A stretch of DNA of 64,000 nucleotides, taken from NCBI GenBank assembly GCA_963824225.1, contig CAWGOF010000003.1, forward strand, positions 2,480,001 through 2,544,000. The letters run 5' to 3'. Source of the stretch: CAWGOF01 sp963824225. Lineage in GTDB: Bacteria > Acidobacteriota > Polarisedimenticolia > Polarisedimenticolales > Polarisedimenticolaceae. Shown in pieces: positions 30,103 to 39,100 of the stretch. The position numbers and the translations under genes were made by a program. The notes below the pieces were generated by a model. It was not told where the DNA came from, ran no database searches, and was given only the letters and a program-made list of their open reading frames with translations. The stretch's first letter is position 1, and each line of letters opens with the position of its first letter.

Positions 30103-30555
30103 TACGTCGGTTGTTTGGCTGCAACGCCGACGATTCCAACACGCAACGCATCTTCGCCGGAAGCCTTCCCTCGCCCCACAGAACTGAGTACACCTCCCTG
30201 CGCGCGTGAGGCGTATGGAGGTACCCAAATGGTCAAATCGCTATTCTGCGCCCTTCTCATTACGTCCCTTGTGACCCCGATCTCAGCAGATGAGGATCGG
30301 CAAGTGACCCAAATGAAGGATCGCCGGTAAAACACGTTTCCGAGAGCAACCAGCCCTGGTTGGGAATCGCGGACTCTACGGTTGAGGAAAGCAATACCAT
30401 CTTCAGGAACGCGGGCCCATTGCAGGCGTATGCGGCTGTGCTGCCGCGCCTTGTACTCGAAGTCATGTGTCTGGTCCCGTTCTGGCCGCATTCGTCGCAC
30501 CAAGGGCTCCGAGGCTGTCGTCCCGCGGCGGACTACCAGATTGTAGAATGAGCGC
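30103..30555 (+). other. Intergenic region between the regulator and trmFO
   Basis: This 453-base gap is less G+C-rich than the rest of the window. It holds the small peptide gene at 30229-30330. A weak inverted repeat follows the regulator stop, CGTCGG at 30105-30110 and CCGACG at 30127-30132, without a T run, so it is not a clear terminator. From 30331 to 30555 I see no recognised gene; one frame is open from 30294 to 30551 without a good start. The trmFO promoter should lie here. Confidence 0.5.
30229..30330 (+). CDS. Putative small exported peptide (33 residues)
   Basis: A 33-codon open frame, 126 bases after the HTH-TPR regulator on the same strand. GGAGGT at 30217-30222 gives a good ribosome site six bases before ATG 30229. 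The product begins with a short signal sequence: one basic residue, a hydrophobic core to about residue 17, and a signal-peptidase-like site after PISA. The predicted mature peptide is DEDRQVTQMKDRR, 13 residues and highly charged. Size, signal and position match pro-peptide genes of RRNPP systems, but the open frame is short and could be chance. An adjoining frame stays open to 30551, so a single missing base near 30320 would make a longer protein of about 107 residues. Confidence 0.45.
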   Translation: MVKSLFCALLITSLVTPISADEDRQVTQMKDRR

Positions 30556-31896
30556 GTGCTGCAAACGGTCACCGTGGTCGGTGGAGGACTCGCCGGGAGC
30601 GAGGCGGCGTGGCAGATCGCGCGGCGCGGGGTGCCGGTGCGACTGTACGAGATGCGCCCGGGGCGGCCGACCGCGGTGCATCGGACGGATCGGCTGGCGG
30701 AGCTGGTCTGTTCGAACTCGCTGAAGTCGCTCGAGCTGTCGACATCGCACGGTCTGCTCAAGGAAGAGATGACCCGGCTCGGGTCGCTCGTGCTCGAGTG
30801 CGCCCATCGCTGTCGTGTGCCGGCGGGTGCGGCGCTCGCGGTCGACCGGGACGGCTTCGCGGCGGCCGTGACCGAAGCGCTGGCGCGCGAGCCGCTGGTC
30901 ACGATCGTCCGGGAGGAGATGCGGGAGATTCCGCCAGACGGCGTCGTCATCCTCGCCGTCGGTCCGCTCGTGTCCGAGGCCCTGGCGACCGCGATCGCCG
31001 CGCTCACGGGGCGGGATCATCTGTACTTCTTCGATGCCATCGCGCCGGTGGTCGAGTCCGAGAGCATCGATCGCGAGATCGCGTTTTCGAGCTCACGCTA
31101 CGGCAAGGGCGGCGGCGCGGACTATCTCAACTGCCCGTTCACGGCTGACGAGTACGGGCGGTTCATCGATTCACTGCTGGCAGGCGAGAAGGCGCCGCTT
31201 CACGAGCACGACCGCACCCCCTTCTTCGAGGGTTGCCTCCCGATCGAAGAGATGGCCCGGCGTGGTCGCGATACGCTGGCGTTCGGTCCGATGAAGCCGG
31301 TCGGCTTGACCGACCCACGCACGGGACGCCGGCCGCATGCCGTGGTGCAGCTGCGCCAAGACGACCTGGCCGCCGAGCACTGGTCGATGGTCGGGTTCCA
31401 GACGCAGCTGCGCTGGCCCGAGCAGGAACGGATCTTCCGCACGATCCCGGGGCTCGCGAACGCGCGGTTCGTTCGGCTGGGGCAGGTACATCGCAACTGC
31501 TACATCAACGCTCCCGCGGTCCTGGGTCCCGATCTCGCCACGCGTGAGCGGGCCGGGCTCTTTTTCGCCGGGCAGATCTCGGGAGTTGAGGGATACACCG
31601 AGTCCGCAGCCACGGGGCTGCTCGCGGGGATCAACGCCGCGCGAGTGCTGCGCGGCGACGCGTCCCTCACGCTTCCCCCGACCACGATGCTCGGCGCGCT
31701 GTGCCGGTATCTATCGTGCTCTTCGCCCGCCGGGTTCCAGCCCATGAACGCCGCGTTCGGTCTGCTGCCCGACCCGCCCCGACGGATCCGCGACCGGCGC
31801 GAGCGGCGTATCGCTCGCTCCGAGGTCGCGCTCGCCGCGGTCGATGCGTGGATCCGGGAGACTGGGGAGCGATTGGTGATGGAGCCGACCGGTTGA
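30556..31896 (+). CDS. trmFO: Methylenetetrahydrofolate-tRNA-(uracil-5-)-methyltransferase
   Basis: A 446-residue FAD protein that makes ribothymidine at position 54 of tRNA using 5,10-methylenetetrahydrofolate. The FAD motif VVGGGLAGSEAAWQIA is at the N-terminus, followed by LYEMRP, AELVCSNSLKS with the catalytic cysteine region, and GVEGYTESAATGLLAG near residue 345. It is distinguished from its paralogue mnmG, also in this window, by length and these motifs. The GTG start at 30556 places the FAD loop at residues 5-20. Its TGA overlaps the TTG start of the recombinase gene (TTGA), so the downstream genes are coupled. Confidence 0.94.
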   Translation: MLQTVTVVGGGLAGSEAAWQIARRGVPVRLYEMRPGRPTAVHRTDRLAELVCSNSLKSLELSTSHGLLKEEMTRLGSLVLECAHRCRVPAGAALAVDRDGFAAAVTEALAREPLVTIVREEMREIPPDGVVILAVGPLVSEALATAIAALTGRDHLYFFDAIAPVVESESIDREIAFSSSRYGKGGGADYLNCPFTADEYGRFIDSLLAGEKAPLHEHDRTPFFEGCLPIEEMARRGRDTLAFGPMKPVGLTDPRTGRRPHAVVQLRQDDLAAEHWSMVGFQTQLRWPEQERIFRTIPGLANARFVRLGQVHRNCYINAPAVLGPDLATRERAGLFFAGQISGVEGYTESAATGLLAGINAARVLRGDASLTLPPTTMLGALCRYLSCSSPAGFQPMNAAFGLLPDPPRRIRDRRERRIARSEVALAAVDAWIRETGERLVMEPTG

Positions 31897-32831
31897 AGCG
31901 CCGAGCTGCGTTCCCTGTCGCCGTGGCCCGGTTCCTCGCGTACCTGCGGGACCAGAAGCGATCGTCCGAGCAAACGCTCCGCGCGTACCGCAGCGACCTC
32001 GACCAGTTCGCGGCGTACCTGGCGAAGCAGCACGGCGAGGCAAACCTTCCGGGACCGGACGGCATCGACGCCCTGTCGGTGCGAGGCTTCGTGGCTTCGT
32101 TGTCGCGCCACGGCCTCGAGCGGTCCTCGATCTCGCGCAAGCTATCGGCCGTCCGGTCGTTCCTCCGGCATTCGGTGCGCGAGGGTCGGCGCGACTCCAA
32201 CCCGGCCGAGGCGATCCGCGCGCCGCGCGTGCCGCGACACCTCCCGTCCACGCTCACGGTCGACGAGGTGTTCAACCTTCTCGATCGTATCTCGTCGGAC
32301 GACATGGTCGGGGCGCGGGACCTGGCGATCCTCGAGCTGCTCTACGCGGCAGGTCTGCGGGTCAGCGAGCTCGTGGGCCTCGACCTGAACGACGTCGACT
32401 TGCCTGGAATGCTCGTGCGCGTGATGGGCAAGGGTCACAAGGAACGCGTGGTGCCGTTTGGCCGGAAGGCGGCGGAGAGCTTGCGCAGGTGGCTCGCCGC
32501 CTCGGCGACGCTGCGGCACGGCGGCGGGAACGCGGCGGCCGTGTTCCTCAACCAGCGCGGCGGCAGGCTGACCGACCGCAGCGTGCGCCGGGTCGTCGAC
32601 CGTCGTCTCGAGGAGGCGGCGATCCATGCGCACGTTTCTCCGCACACCCTCCGACACTCGTTCGCCACGCACCTGCTCGGCGCGGGCGCCGACCTGCGGG
32701 CGATCCAGGAGCTGCTCGGGCATGCGTCGCTCTCGACCACCCAGCGCTACACGCACGTCAGCACGGACGCTCTGATGCGCGTCTACGACCGGGCGCATCC
32801 ACGCGCGCGCAAGGTCGGGGACGACAAATGA
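31893..32831 (+). CDS. xerC: Tyrosine recombinase XerC/XerD
   Basis: A 312-residue site-specific recombinase that resolves chromosome dimers at dif. It has an N-terminal SAM-like core-binding domain (residues about 10-110) and a catalytic domain with Arg in AGLRVSEL, Lys in GKGHKERVVP, HTLRHSFATHLL, LGHASLSTTQ and the nucleophilic tyrosine in RYTHVS. The start is TTG 31893, overlapping the trmFO stop, with GGAG upstream; a GTG at 31923 is the alternative. TrmFO-XerC neighbourhoods are common in deltaproteobacteria and Firmicutes. Whether this is XerC or XerD cannot be decided from one copy. The suhB ATG overlaps its stop. Confidence 0.92.
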   Translation: MKRRAAFPVAVARFLAYLRDQKRSSEQTLRAYRSDLDQFAAYLAKQHGEANLPGPDGIDALSVRGFVASLSRHGLERSSISRKLSAVRSFLRHSVREGRRDSNPAEAIRAPRVPRHLPSTLTVDEVFNLLDRISSDDMVGARDLAILELLYAAGLRVSELVGLDLNDVDLPGMLVRVMGKGHKERVVPFGRKAAESLRRWLAASATLRHGGGNAAAVFLNQRGGRLTDRSVRRVVDRRLEEAAIHAHVSPHTLRHSFATHLLGAGADLRAIQELLGHASLSTTQRYTHVSTDALMRVYDRAHPRARKVGDDK

Positions 32832-33634
32832 GCTCTTCGAGCCCGGGTGCGCTCGAAGCCACGGCGTGCGACGCCGCTCGGGCGGCGGGTCGTTTGCTCC
32901 GCGCCCGGTTCCGCCGGGGCGATCTGCTGCCCGAGTCCAAGGGGCTCCACGACTTCGTCACGGATGCCGACCGCGAGGCCGAGGCCGCGGTGGTCTCCGT
33001 TCTGCGGTCCCGCCACCCCGACCACACGATCATGGCCGAGGAGGGCACACCTGCAGCCGCGCGCACCGGGTATCGGTGGATCGTCGACCCGCTCGACGGG
33101 ACGACGAACTTCATCCATGGCGTGACGCCGTTCGCCGTGTCCGTCGCGGTGGAGGACGAGGCCGGTCTCGTGGCGGGTGCGATTCACGATCCGGCGCACG
33201 ACGAGACGTTCCATGCGTGTCGCGGGGGCGGCGCGCGCCTCGACGGCAAGACGATCCGATGCACCGATTCAAGCGCTGGCGACGCGTTGATCGCTACCGG
33301 CTTTCCGTTCCGCGAGCTGGCTCGCCTGCCGCAGTACCTGCGGGCGTTCGAGGACGTCGTCCGTCGCGCGGCTGGAGTCCGTCGCGCGGGTTCCGCGGCA
33401 ATCGACCTGGCCCATACGGCCTGTGGCCGCTACGACGGGTTTTTCGAGCTCGGGCTCTCGCGCTGGGACGTGGCCGCCGGGATTCTGCTGGTCCGCGAAG
33501 CGGGGGGAATCGTGACCGACTGGCGTGGGGCGGATCGCGCGCTCGACACGGGCGACATCGTCGCCGCCGGGCCGACGCTCCACCGCCTGCTTCTGGAGAT
33601 CACGGAGTCGGCTCTGGGTGGCCGATCCGCCTGA
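32828..33634 (+). CDS. suhB: Inositol monophosphatase family protein
   Basis: A 268-residue Mg-dependent phosphatase of the inositol-monophosphatase superfamily. Metal ligands are visible in DFVTDADREAE, MAEEG and WIVDPLDGTTNFIHG, with the C-terminal ligand in LSRWDVAAG. Members hydrolyse inositol-1-phosphate, 3'-phosphoadenosine-5'-phosphate or fructose-1,6-bisphosphate; SuhB also binds ribosomal RNA antitermination factors in E. coli. The ATG at 32828 overlaps the recombinase stop (ATGA). The gene is convergent with the Hfq-like gene, stop to stop, with no gap. Confidence 0.9.
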   Translation: MSSSSPGALEATACDAARAAGRLLRARFRRGDLLPESKGLHDFVTDADREAEAAVVSVLRSRHPDHTIMAEEGTPAAARTGYRWIVDPLDGTTNFIHGVTPFAVSVAVEDEAGLVAGAIHDPAHDETFHACRGGGARLDGKTIRCTDSSAGDALIATGFPFRELARLPQYLRAFEDVVRRAAGVRRAGSAAIDLAHTACGRYDGFFELGLSRWDVAAGILLVREAGGIVTDWRGADRALDTGDIVAAGPTLHRLLLEITESALGGRSA

Positions 33635-34021
33635 TCAGGTCGCCTCGGTCGCGGTCGAAGTCCGATTCTCTTCTTCTTCCTTGTACAGATAGCGGATGCT
33701 GTGCTTGAACACCAGGAGGTTCGGTCCCTCCGTCCGGTGAACCTTCAGGCAGCTCCGGTCGTACCACTCGATGTGCCCACGCAACTGCTCGCCGTTCTCC
33801 AAGACGACGACCATCGGTGTTCGCGTGTTCATCTGCTTGAGGTAGTAAAACGCCTCGGCGTTGGTCAGCTCGGCCGGCGCCGGCCGGCGCCTCACCGGCG
33901 CGCCGTTGCCACCCGGCTCGCGCTGCACGCTGTGCGTCGGTGGACCGGGTGCATGCGCCTGGTTGGCCATGCGCTCCTTGATTTCCGCTAAGTTCGGACG
34001 AACGAGCTTCCGGTTGATCAT
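33635..34021 (-). CDS. hfq: Hfq-like Sm-fold RNA chaperone with long N-terminal extension
   Basis: A 128-residue protein. The Sm fold spans residues about 57-114: AFYYLKQMNTRTPMVVVLENG is Sm1 (with the RNA-binding strand) and VFKHSIRYLY is Sm2, matching the YKHAI-type motif of Hfq. Before it lies about 55 residues, proline- and basic-rich, not found in E. coli Hfq; after it comes a short acidic tail (KEEEENR). It is probably a hexameric RNA chaperone that pairs small RNAs with mRNAs. The usual neighbours miaA and hflX are absent. Start is ATG 34021. A divergent Hfq relative specific to this lineage is possible. Confidence 0.78.
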   Translation of the reverse strand: MINRKLVRPNLAEIKERMANQAHAPGPPTHSVQREPGGNGAPVRRRPAPAELTNAEAFYYLKQMNTRTPMVVVLENGEQLRGHIEWYDRSCLKVHRTEGPNLLVFKHSIRYLYKEEEENRTSTATEAT

Positions 34022-34186
34022 GGCACTCCCCTGAGCGTCCTGGCTGCCGCAGTCGCTCTTCCCAGCGGAAGTCGATCACGATCGGAAGACGGTCGGCTCC
34101 GCGGAGGGCTGCGGCCTTCAAGTCAGGTGCTGGGAATCTACCACGTGCTCAGCGCGCGATGCAAGCAAACAATCCGCGCGTGCTGT

Positions 34187-35218
34187 TCAGGACTCGCGGC
34201 AGTGCATGGAGGTCTGTAACTCGGCGGATACACGATCCCGGAATTTCGCCTTCACGCACCACTGAGCCTCGGCGCGGATCCGGTCCAGGTACTTCACGCG
34301 CTCCTCGTTGAACTTGCGGTCGGTCAGGTAGGTTCGGACCTGCTCGCGCACGTCCTCGAGATTCTGTGCATGCTCGTCGATACGCGAATCCATCTTGAGG
34401 ATGTGAAATCCGTAGCTCATCGGGAGCGGGTCGGAGATGCCTCCCTGGGGTAGCGCCATCACGACCGTTTCGAGCACCGGGGACAGATCGCCCTTGGCGA
34501 TCTCCCCGAGCGCCCCCCCGGCCTCCTTCGTCCCCGCCTCCGAGACTCGGCGCGCGGTCTCGGCGAAGTCGGCGCCGGCGCGGAGCTCGGCGACGATCGC
34601 CAGCGCGTCGGCCTCGCGCTGTGCTCGCGCTTCCTCCGACGGGGCCTTCAACACGATCTCGCTGACCGTCAGCTTCGCCGGCACGAGGAACATGTCCTGG
34701 TGCTCTTTGTAGAACGCTTCGACCTCGGCGTCGCCGACCGAAATGCGATCGCGGACCTCGACGCGCAGTACCTCCTTCGGGGCGTAGGTCTCGAGGAGTC
34801 GCGTCTTGAACTGGTCGACGGTCATCCCCTCTTCGGCGATCATCCGCGCGAACTCGGCGTCGTCCGTGATCTTCTGATCTTCCTTGAACCCCTTGTAGTA
34901 GAACTCCTTGATCTGGTTGAGATCCTGGAACAGGGCCTTGGCCCGATCGAGCAAAATCTTGCGCTCGATCATGTCCTTCAACAGTCCAGCGCGGAGCTCG
35001 GCTACCCGCTGGTCGAGATCGGCGCCCGTGTACGCCCGGTACACCTCGGCGACCATCGCCTTCTCTTCCTCTTCGAGCTCCGAGCGGGTGATGATCTCGC
35101 CGTTGACCCAGGCCACGATCTCCTCGATCAGCTCGGCGCGCGAGACCGGTACGGCGAGGATGCCTCCCGCGAGTGCCACGATGGCGGCGCGACGCCAGAA
35201 TCTTCGAATCGGGGCCAC
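34187..35218 (-). CDS. surA: SurA-type periplasmic peptidyl-prolyl isomerase
   Basis: A 343-residue exported chaperone. A signal peptide precedes ELIEEIVAWVNGEIITRSEL, the SurA N-terminal domain start. A parvulin domain follows at residues about 185-285: VSEIVLKA, ADFAETARRVSE, GGALGEIAKGDL and PMSYGFHILKM. It helps outer-membrane proteins fold. The start chosen is GTG 35218 after GGGAGG at seven bases; an ATG at 35275 upstream would put a polar stretch before the signal. It follows a second, lipid-anchored isomerase gene by 22 bases and mfd, an arrangement seen in deltaproteobacteria. Confidence 0.88.
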   Translation of the reverse strand: MAPIRRFWRRAAIVALAGGILAVPVSRAELIEEIVAWVNGEIITRSELEEEEKAMVAEVYRAYTGADLDQRVAELRAGLLKDMIERKILLDRAKALFQDLNQIKEFYYKGFKEDQKITDDAEFARMIAEEGMTVDQFKTRLLETYAPKEVLRVEVRDRISVGDAEVEAFYKEHQDMFLVPAKLTVSEIVLKAPSEEARAQREADALAIVAELRAGADFAETARRVSEAGTKEAGGALGEIAKGDLSPVLETVVMALPQGGISDPLPMSYGFHILKMDSRIDEHAQNLEDVREQVRTYLTDRKFNEERVKYLDRIRAEAQWCVKAKFRDRVSAELQTSMHCRES

Positions 35219-35240
35219 GAACGCACCTCCCGTGCTGAGT

Positions 35241-36182
35241 CTATCCACTGCCCGGGCGGCCGTCGACCGACTCATGGGTGTAGGCGAACGGGAGGTTCGA
35301 GGTGCGGATCCGGATCTCCGTCCGCTTGCGGAGCCCGCGCACGAGGTCTATCAGCGCTGCTTCACGTCGGCGACCCTCCAGGTCGCGCCGGGCCAGGGTC
35401 TGCAGCTCGGCGGACGCCGCACCGGGATCGCGGTTCCAGGCCAGGATCTGGAACAGGTACACACGGCCATGGAGCTCGACGGGATCGCTGATTCCGCCCT
35501 CCTCGAGCCCTTCGAGGGAGCGTTGGAGCCCCGCGGGCAGGTCGTCCCACGAGACGCGCGTCGAAACGGTCTGTCCCGGAGAGGGCTCGTGGGCCACGAT
35601 CGCCTCCTCGAACGACACCCGACCGCGGCGCAGCTCGTCGCGCACGCTGCGGGCCACATCGCGCGCCGGGAGCTGGAGCGCGCGCAGCTCGACAGGCCGC
35701 TCGGGAAGCAGCCGCTCCCTTTCGCTCGTGGCCCACGCTTGGACCTCCTCGTCGGTCGGCGCGGCAAGGCTACGCAGGACGTTCTCTTGCAGCTTCTCGA
35801 TCATCAGTCGCTGTCGAGCGCGGGCCTCCTCGGAGGAGGTCGGAGTCGAATGGCCCGAACCGTCCTCGGCCTCGCCGACGTAGACCGCGATCTCGACGTC
35901 CGAGACCTCGACGCCGGACCGCTGCGCTTCGAGCCACAGAAGCTTCTGATCGACGAGCGCGTCGAGGAGTCGGCTGGCGACGATCGGATCGGCGTTCGCG
36001 ACCGAGTCCTCCTCGCTGATCGCGAGCAAGTTGTCCGACAGGTACGTCTGGAGCTCCGCCTTGCGGATCGGCTCGTCCCCGACCCACGCGACGACGTCCC
36101 GCTCGCCGTAGCCGAAGCGGCCCTCGCAGCCGAGCGCGGCGACCAGGACCAGGACGAGCCAGGCGCGGCGCGGACACGTCAT
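35241..36182 (-). CDS. SurA/PrsA-like peptidyl-prolyl isomerase lipoprotein
   Basis: A 313-residue lipoprotein with lipobox VAALGC. After a SurA_N-like helical region (VVAWVGDEPIRKAELQTYLS) comes a degenerate parvulin domain near residues 165-260, with LRALQLPARDVARSV and a C-terminal GRVYLFQIL strand. The GGALG-type segment of active parvulins is weak here, so it may be a chaperone without isomerase activity. The ATG overlaps the TGA of mfd (ATGA). Two tandem chaperones of this type suggest division of labour in envelope protein folding. Confidence 0.82.
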   Translation of the reverse strand: MTCPRRAWLVLVLVAALGCEGRFGYGERDVVAWVGDEPIRKAELQTYLSDNLLAISEEDSVANADPIVASRLLDALVDQKLLWLEAQRSGVEVSDVEIAVYVGEAEDGSGHSTPTSSEEARARQRLMIEKLQENVLRSLAAPTDEEVQAWATSERERLLPERPVELRALQLPARDVARSVRDELRRGRVSFEEAIVAHEPSPGQTVSTRVSWDDLPAGLQRSLEGLEEGGISDPVELHGRVYLFQILAWNRDPGAASAELQTLARRDLEGRRREAALIDLVRGLRKRTEIRIRTSNLPFAYTHESVDGRPGSG

Positions 36183-39100
36183 GCCAGTTGCCCCACGAGC
36201 TGCTGCAGCAACGTTGCCACGGCGGCGATTCGATCGGACCCGCGTGGCGGTGCGGGCAGGATCAGCATGCCCGAAGGCTTGAGCGTCCCCCGCTCGCGGG
36301 CCACGATTTGCAGGATACGCGATGGCTCGACAGGTGGGCTGTCGTGGAACCGAATCTGCAGCGCATCGTCCACCAGGTCGACGCTCTTGACGCCCGCGCC
36401 CTCGGCGGTCAACCGCAACCGGCCGAGGTCGAACAGGTTCTTGGCGCTCGGCGGCAAGTGTCCGAAGCGGTCCTCGGTGTCGGCCTGCAGCCGATCGACC
36501 TCGGCGGCGCTGCGCGCTTGCGCCAGACGCTTGTAGGTCGTCAGCCGATCGGCCGTGTCGGTGAGATACGTCTCCGGGATCTTGATGTCGACGCCCAGGT
36601 GCAGGCTGACCGGCGGGACGTCGACGCCCGGCTCACCCTTGAGCTCCTGGACCGCGTGCTCGAGCATCCGGCAGTACAGGTCGAAGCCCAGGGCCGCGAT
36701 GTGTCCGTGCTGGCGCGGACCGAGCAGCTCCCCCGCGCCGCGAATCTCGAGGTCCGCCGCCGCCAGGCGAAACCCGGCGCCGAGGTCGCTGAACTCCTGG
36801 AGCGCGCGCAGACGCTTCCGCGCCTCCTCGCTCAACCGCTGCGGTGACGGAACGAGGAAGTACGCGTACGCGTGGTGATGGCTGCGTCCGACGCGACCGC
36901 GCAGCTGGTACAGCTGTGCCAGCCCGAACCGATCGGCGCGATTCACGATCAGCGTGTTGGCCCGCGGAATGTCGAGGCCGTTCTCGATGATCGTCGTGGT
37001 CACGAGCACGTCGGCGCGGTGCTCGACGAAATCGAGCATCACCTGCTCGAGCCGCCGCTCGGCCATGCGACCGTGGGCCGTCAGCACCCGCGCCTCGGGC
37101 ACGAGCTCGGTCACGGCCCGCGTGATCCCGGGCAGGGTCTCGACTCGATTGTGCACCACGAACACCTGTCCACCGCGGCGCAGCTCTTGGCGGATCGCCT
37201 GGGCCACCACGTTCTTGCGGAACGGGATGACGTAGGTCTGGATCGCCATGCGGCCGGGAGGCGCGGTCTCGATCAGCGACAGGTCGCGGACGCCGGCGAG
37301 CGACATCTGGAGCGTTCGCGGGATCGGCGTCGCGGTCATCGACATGATCTCGACTCCGATCGACATCGCCTTCAGTCGCTCCTTGTGCGCCACACCGAAT
37401 CGCTGCTCCTCGTCCACGACGAGGAGCCCGAGCTTGGCGAACGAGACGTCGGCCGACAGCAGCCGGTGCGTGCCGATCAGCACGTCGACCGCGCCGGCGG
37501 CCGTGTCGCGCAGCACGCGCCGCGTGTCGTCGGGAGAGCGGAACCTGGAGATGACCTCGACGCGCATGGGGAACGGCGCGAACCGCTCGCGAAACGTGTG
37601 CCCGTGCTGGGCCGCGAGCACGGTCGTCGGTGTGAGAATGGCAACCTGCGTCCCGTCGGCGACCGCCTTGAACGCGGCGCGGACCGCGACCTCGGTCTTG
37701 CCGAAGCCCACGTCGCCGACGAGCAGGCGGTCCATCGGCTGCGGCGACTCCATGTCGCGCTTGATCTCCTCGACTGCGCGCTCCTGGTCCGGCGTGAGAT
37801 CGTACGGGAATGCGCCTTCGAGCTCACCCTGCCATTCCGAGTCGGCGGAGAACGCCCGCCCCGGTGCTGCGCGACGCCGCGCGTACAGCTCGAGCAGCTC
37901 CTTGGCCATCGACTCGACCGAGCGCCGCACGCGGGTCTTGACCCGCTGCCAGCCCGGGCCACCGAGTCGATCGAGCGCCGGCCTGTGGCCCGCCACGCCG
38001 CTGTACTTCTCGACGAGATCGAGCCGATCGACCGGCACGAACAGCCGATCCCCGCCCTGGAACTCGAGAACCATGAAGTCTCGGTTCAGGCTGCCGCCCT
38101 TGGGTCGGCCGAGCCCGACGTATCGCGCGACGCCGTGATCGACATGCACGACGGTCGCCCCGGGCCGCAGATCGCGGAAGTCCGAGACGAACGCCCCTCG
38201 ATCGCGGCCCCGGCGATCGGCGGCGGGCCGCTCCTCGCCGAATAGCTCGCGCTCGGCGAGCACCTGGAGGCCCAGGCTCGACATCTCGAACCCGGCGCGC
38301 AGCGCGGCCGTGCCGACCCACAACCCACCGGGCGGGAGCGTCTCGGCTTGCGCGACCGCAGGATCGGCGATGTCGGTCGCGGTCAGGCCGTACTCATCGA
38401 GGATCTCCCGCAGCCTCGCCGTGCTGCCCGGAGTCCGCATCACGCAGATCGTCCGGCGCCGTTCGCTGACCGCTCGGCGCAGCTCGTCGATCCATTCCGC
38501 GACGCGGCCCGCGTAGCTGCGTGTGCGACGACACGAGACGTCCCACGTACGGACATCGTTGGCCGACTCGGGGTCTCCGAGCTCCTCGAGAACCAGCCGG
38601 GCCCGACGCAGCCGCGACTGAACCGTCGCGGGATCGGCGAACAGGGTTGCGGGTGGCGGCAGGGTTCGATTGGCGCTCGCCTCGTACGTTTCGTGCTGCT
38701 CCCGGACGGCGCGCTCGAGCTCGAGCTCCACGCGCTCCGGCTCGTCGACGACGAGCCGGTGCTCTTGGGCGTGATCGAACAGCAGCACCGGGTTGTCCGA
38801 CGCGAGGCCCGCGAGAGCGTGGAACCCCGGCCAGTAGCCCTGGTTGGCCAGCGCGTCGAGCACCTCGCGGAACCGGCGGACGGTCCGGTCGTCGTCCCCC
38901 GCCGCGCGGAGCCCCGCGTCGAGGTGCCGCGACACGCGGGCCAGCGCTTGGTCGGTCGGTGGGCTCTCCATCGCCGGGCCGATCTCGACCTCCTCGAGCT
39001 GGCCGGTCGAGCGCTGATGTCCCGTATCGAACGCGCGCAACGAATCGATGACGTCGCCGAATAGCTCGATGCGCACCGGCTCGTCGACGGTCACGGGAAA

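Noticed and set aside
30105..30132. Hairpin after the HTH-TPR regulator as a terminator
   Set aside because: Only six base pairs with a long loop and no following T run.
34153..34180. CGCGCG repeats downstream of surA as a terminator
   Set aside because: The six-base arms are self-complementary runs common at this G+C content and no T run follows.
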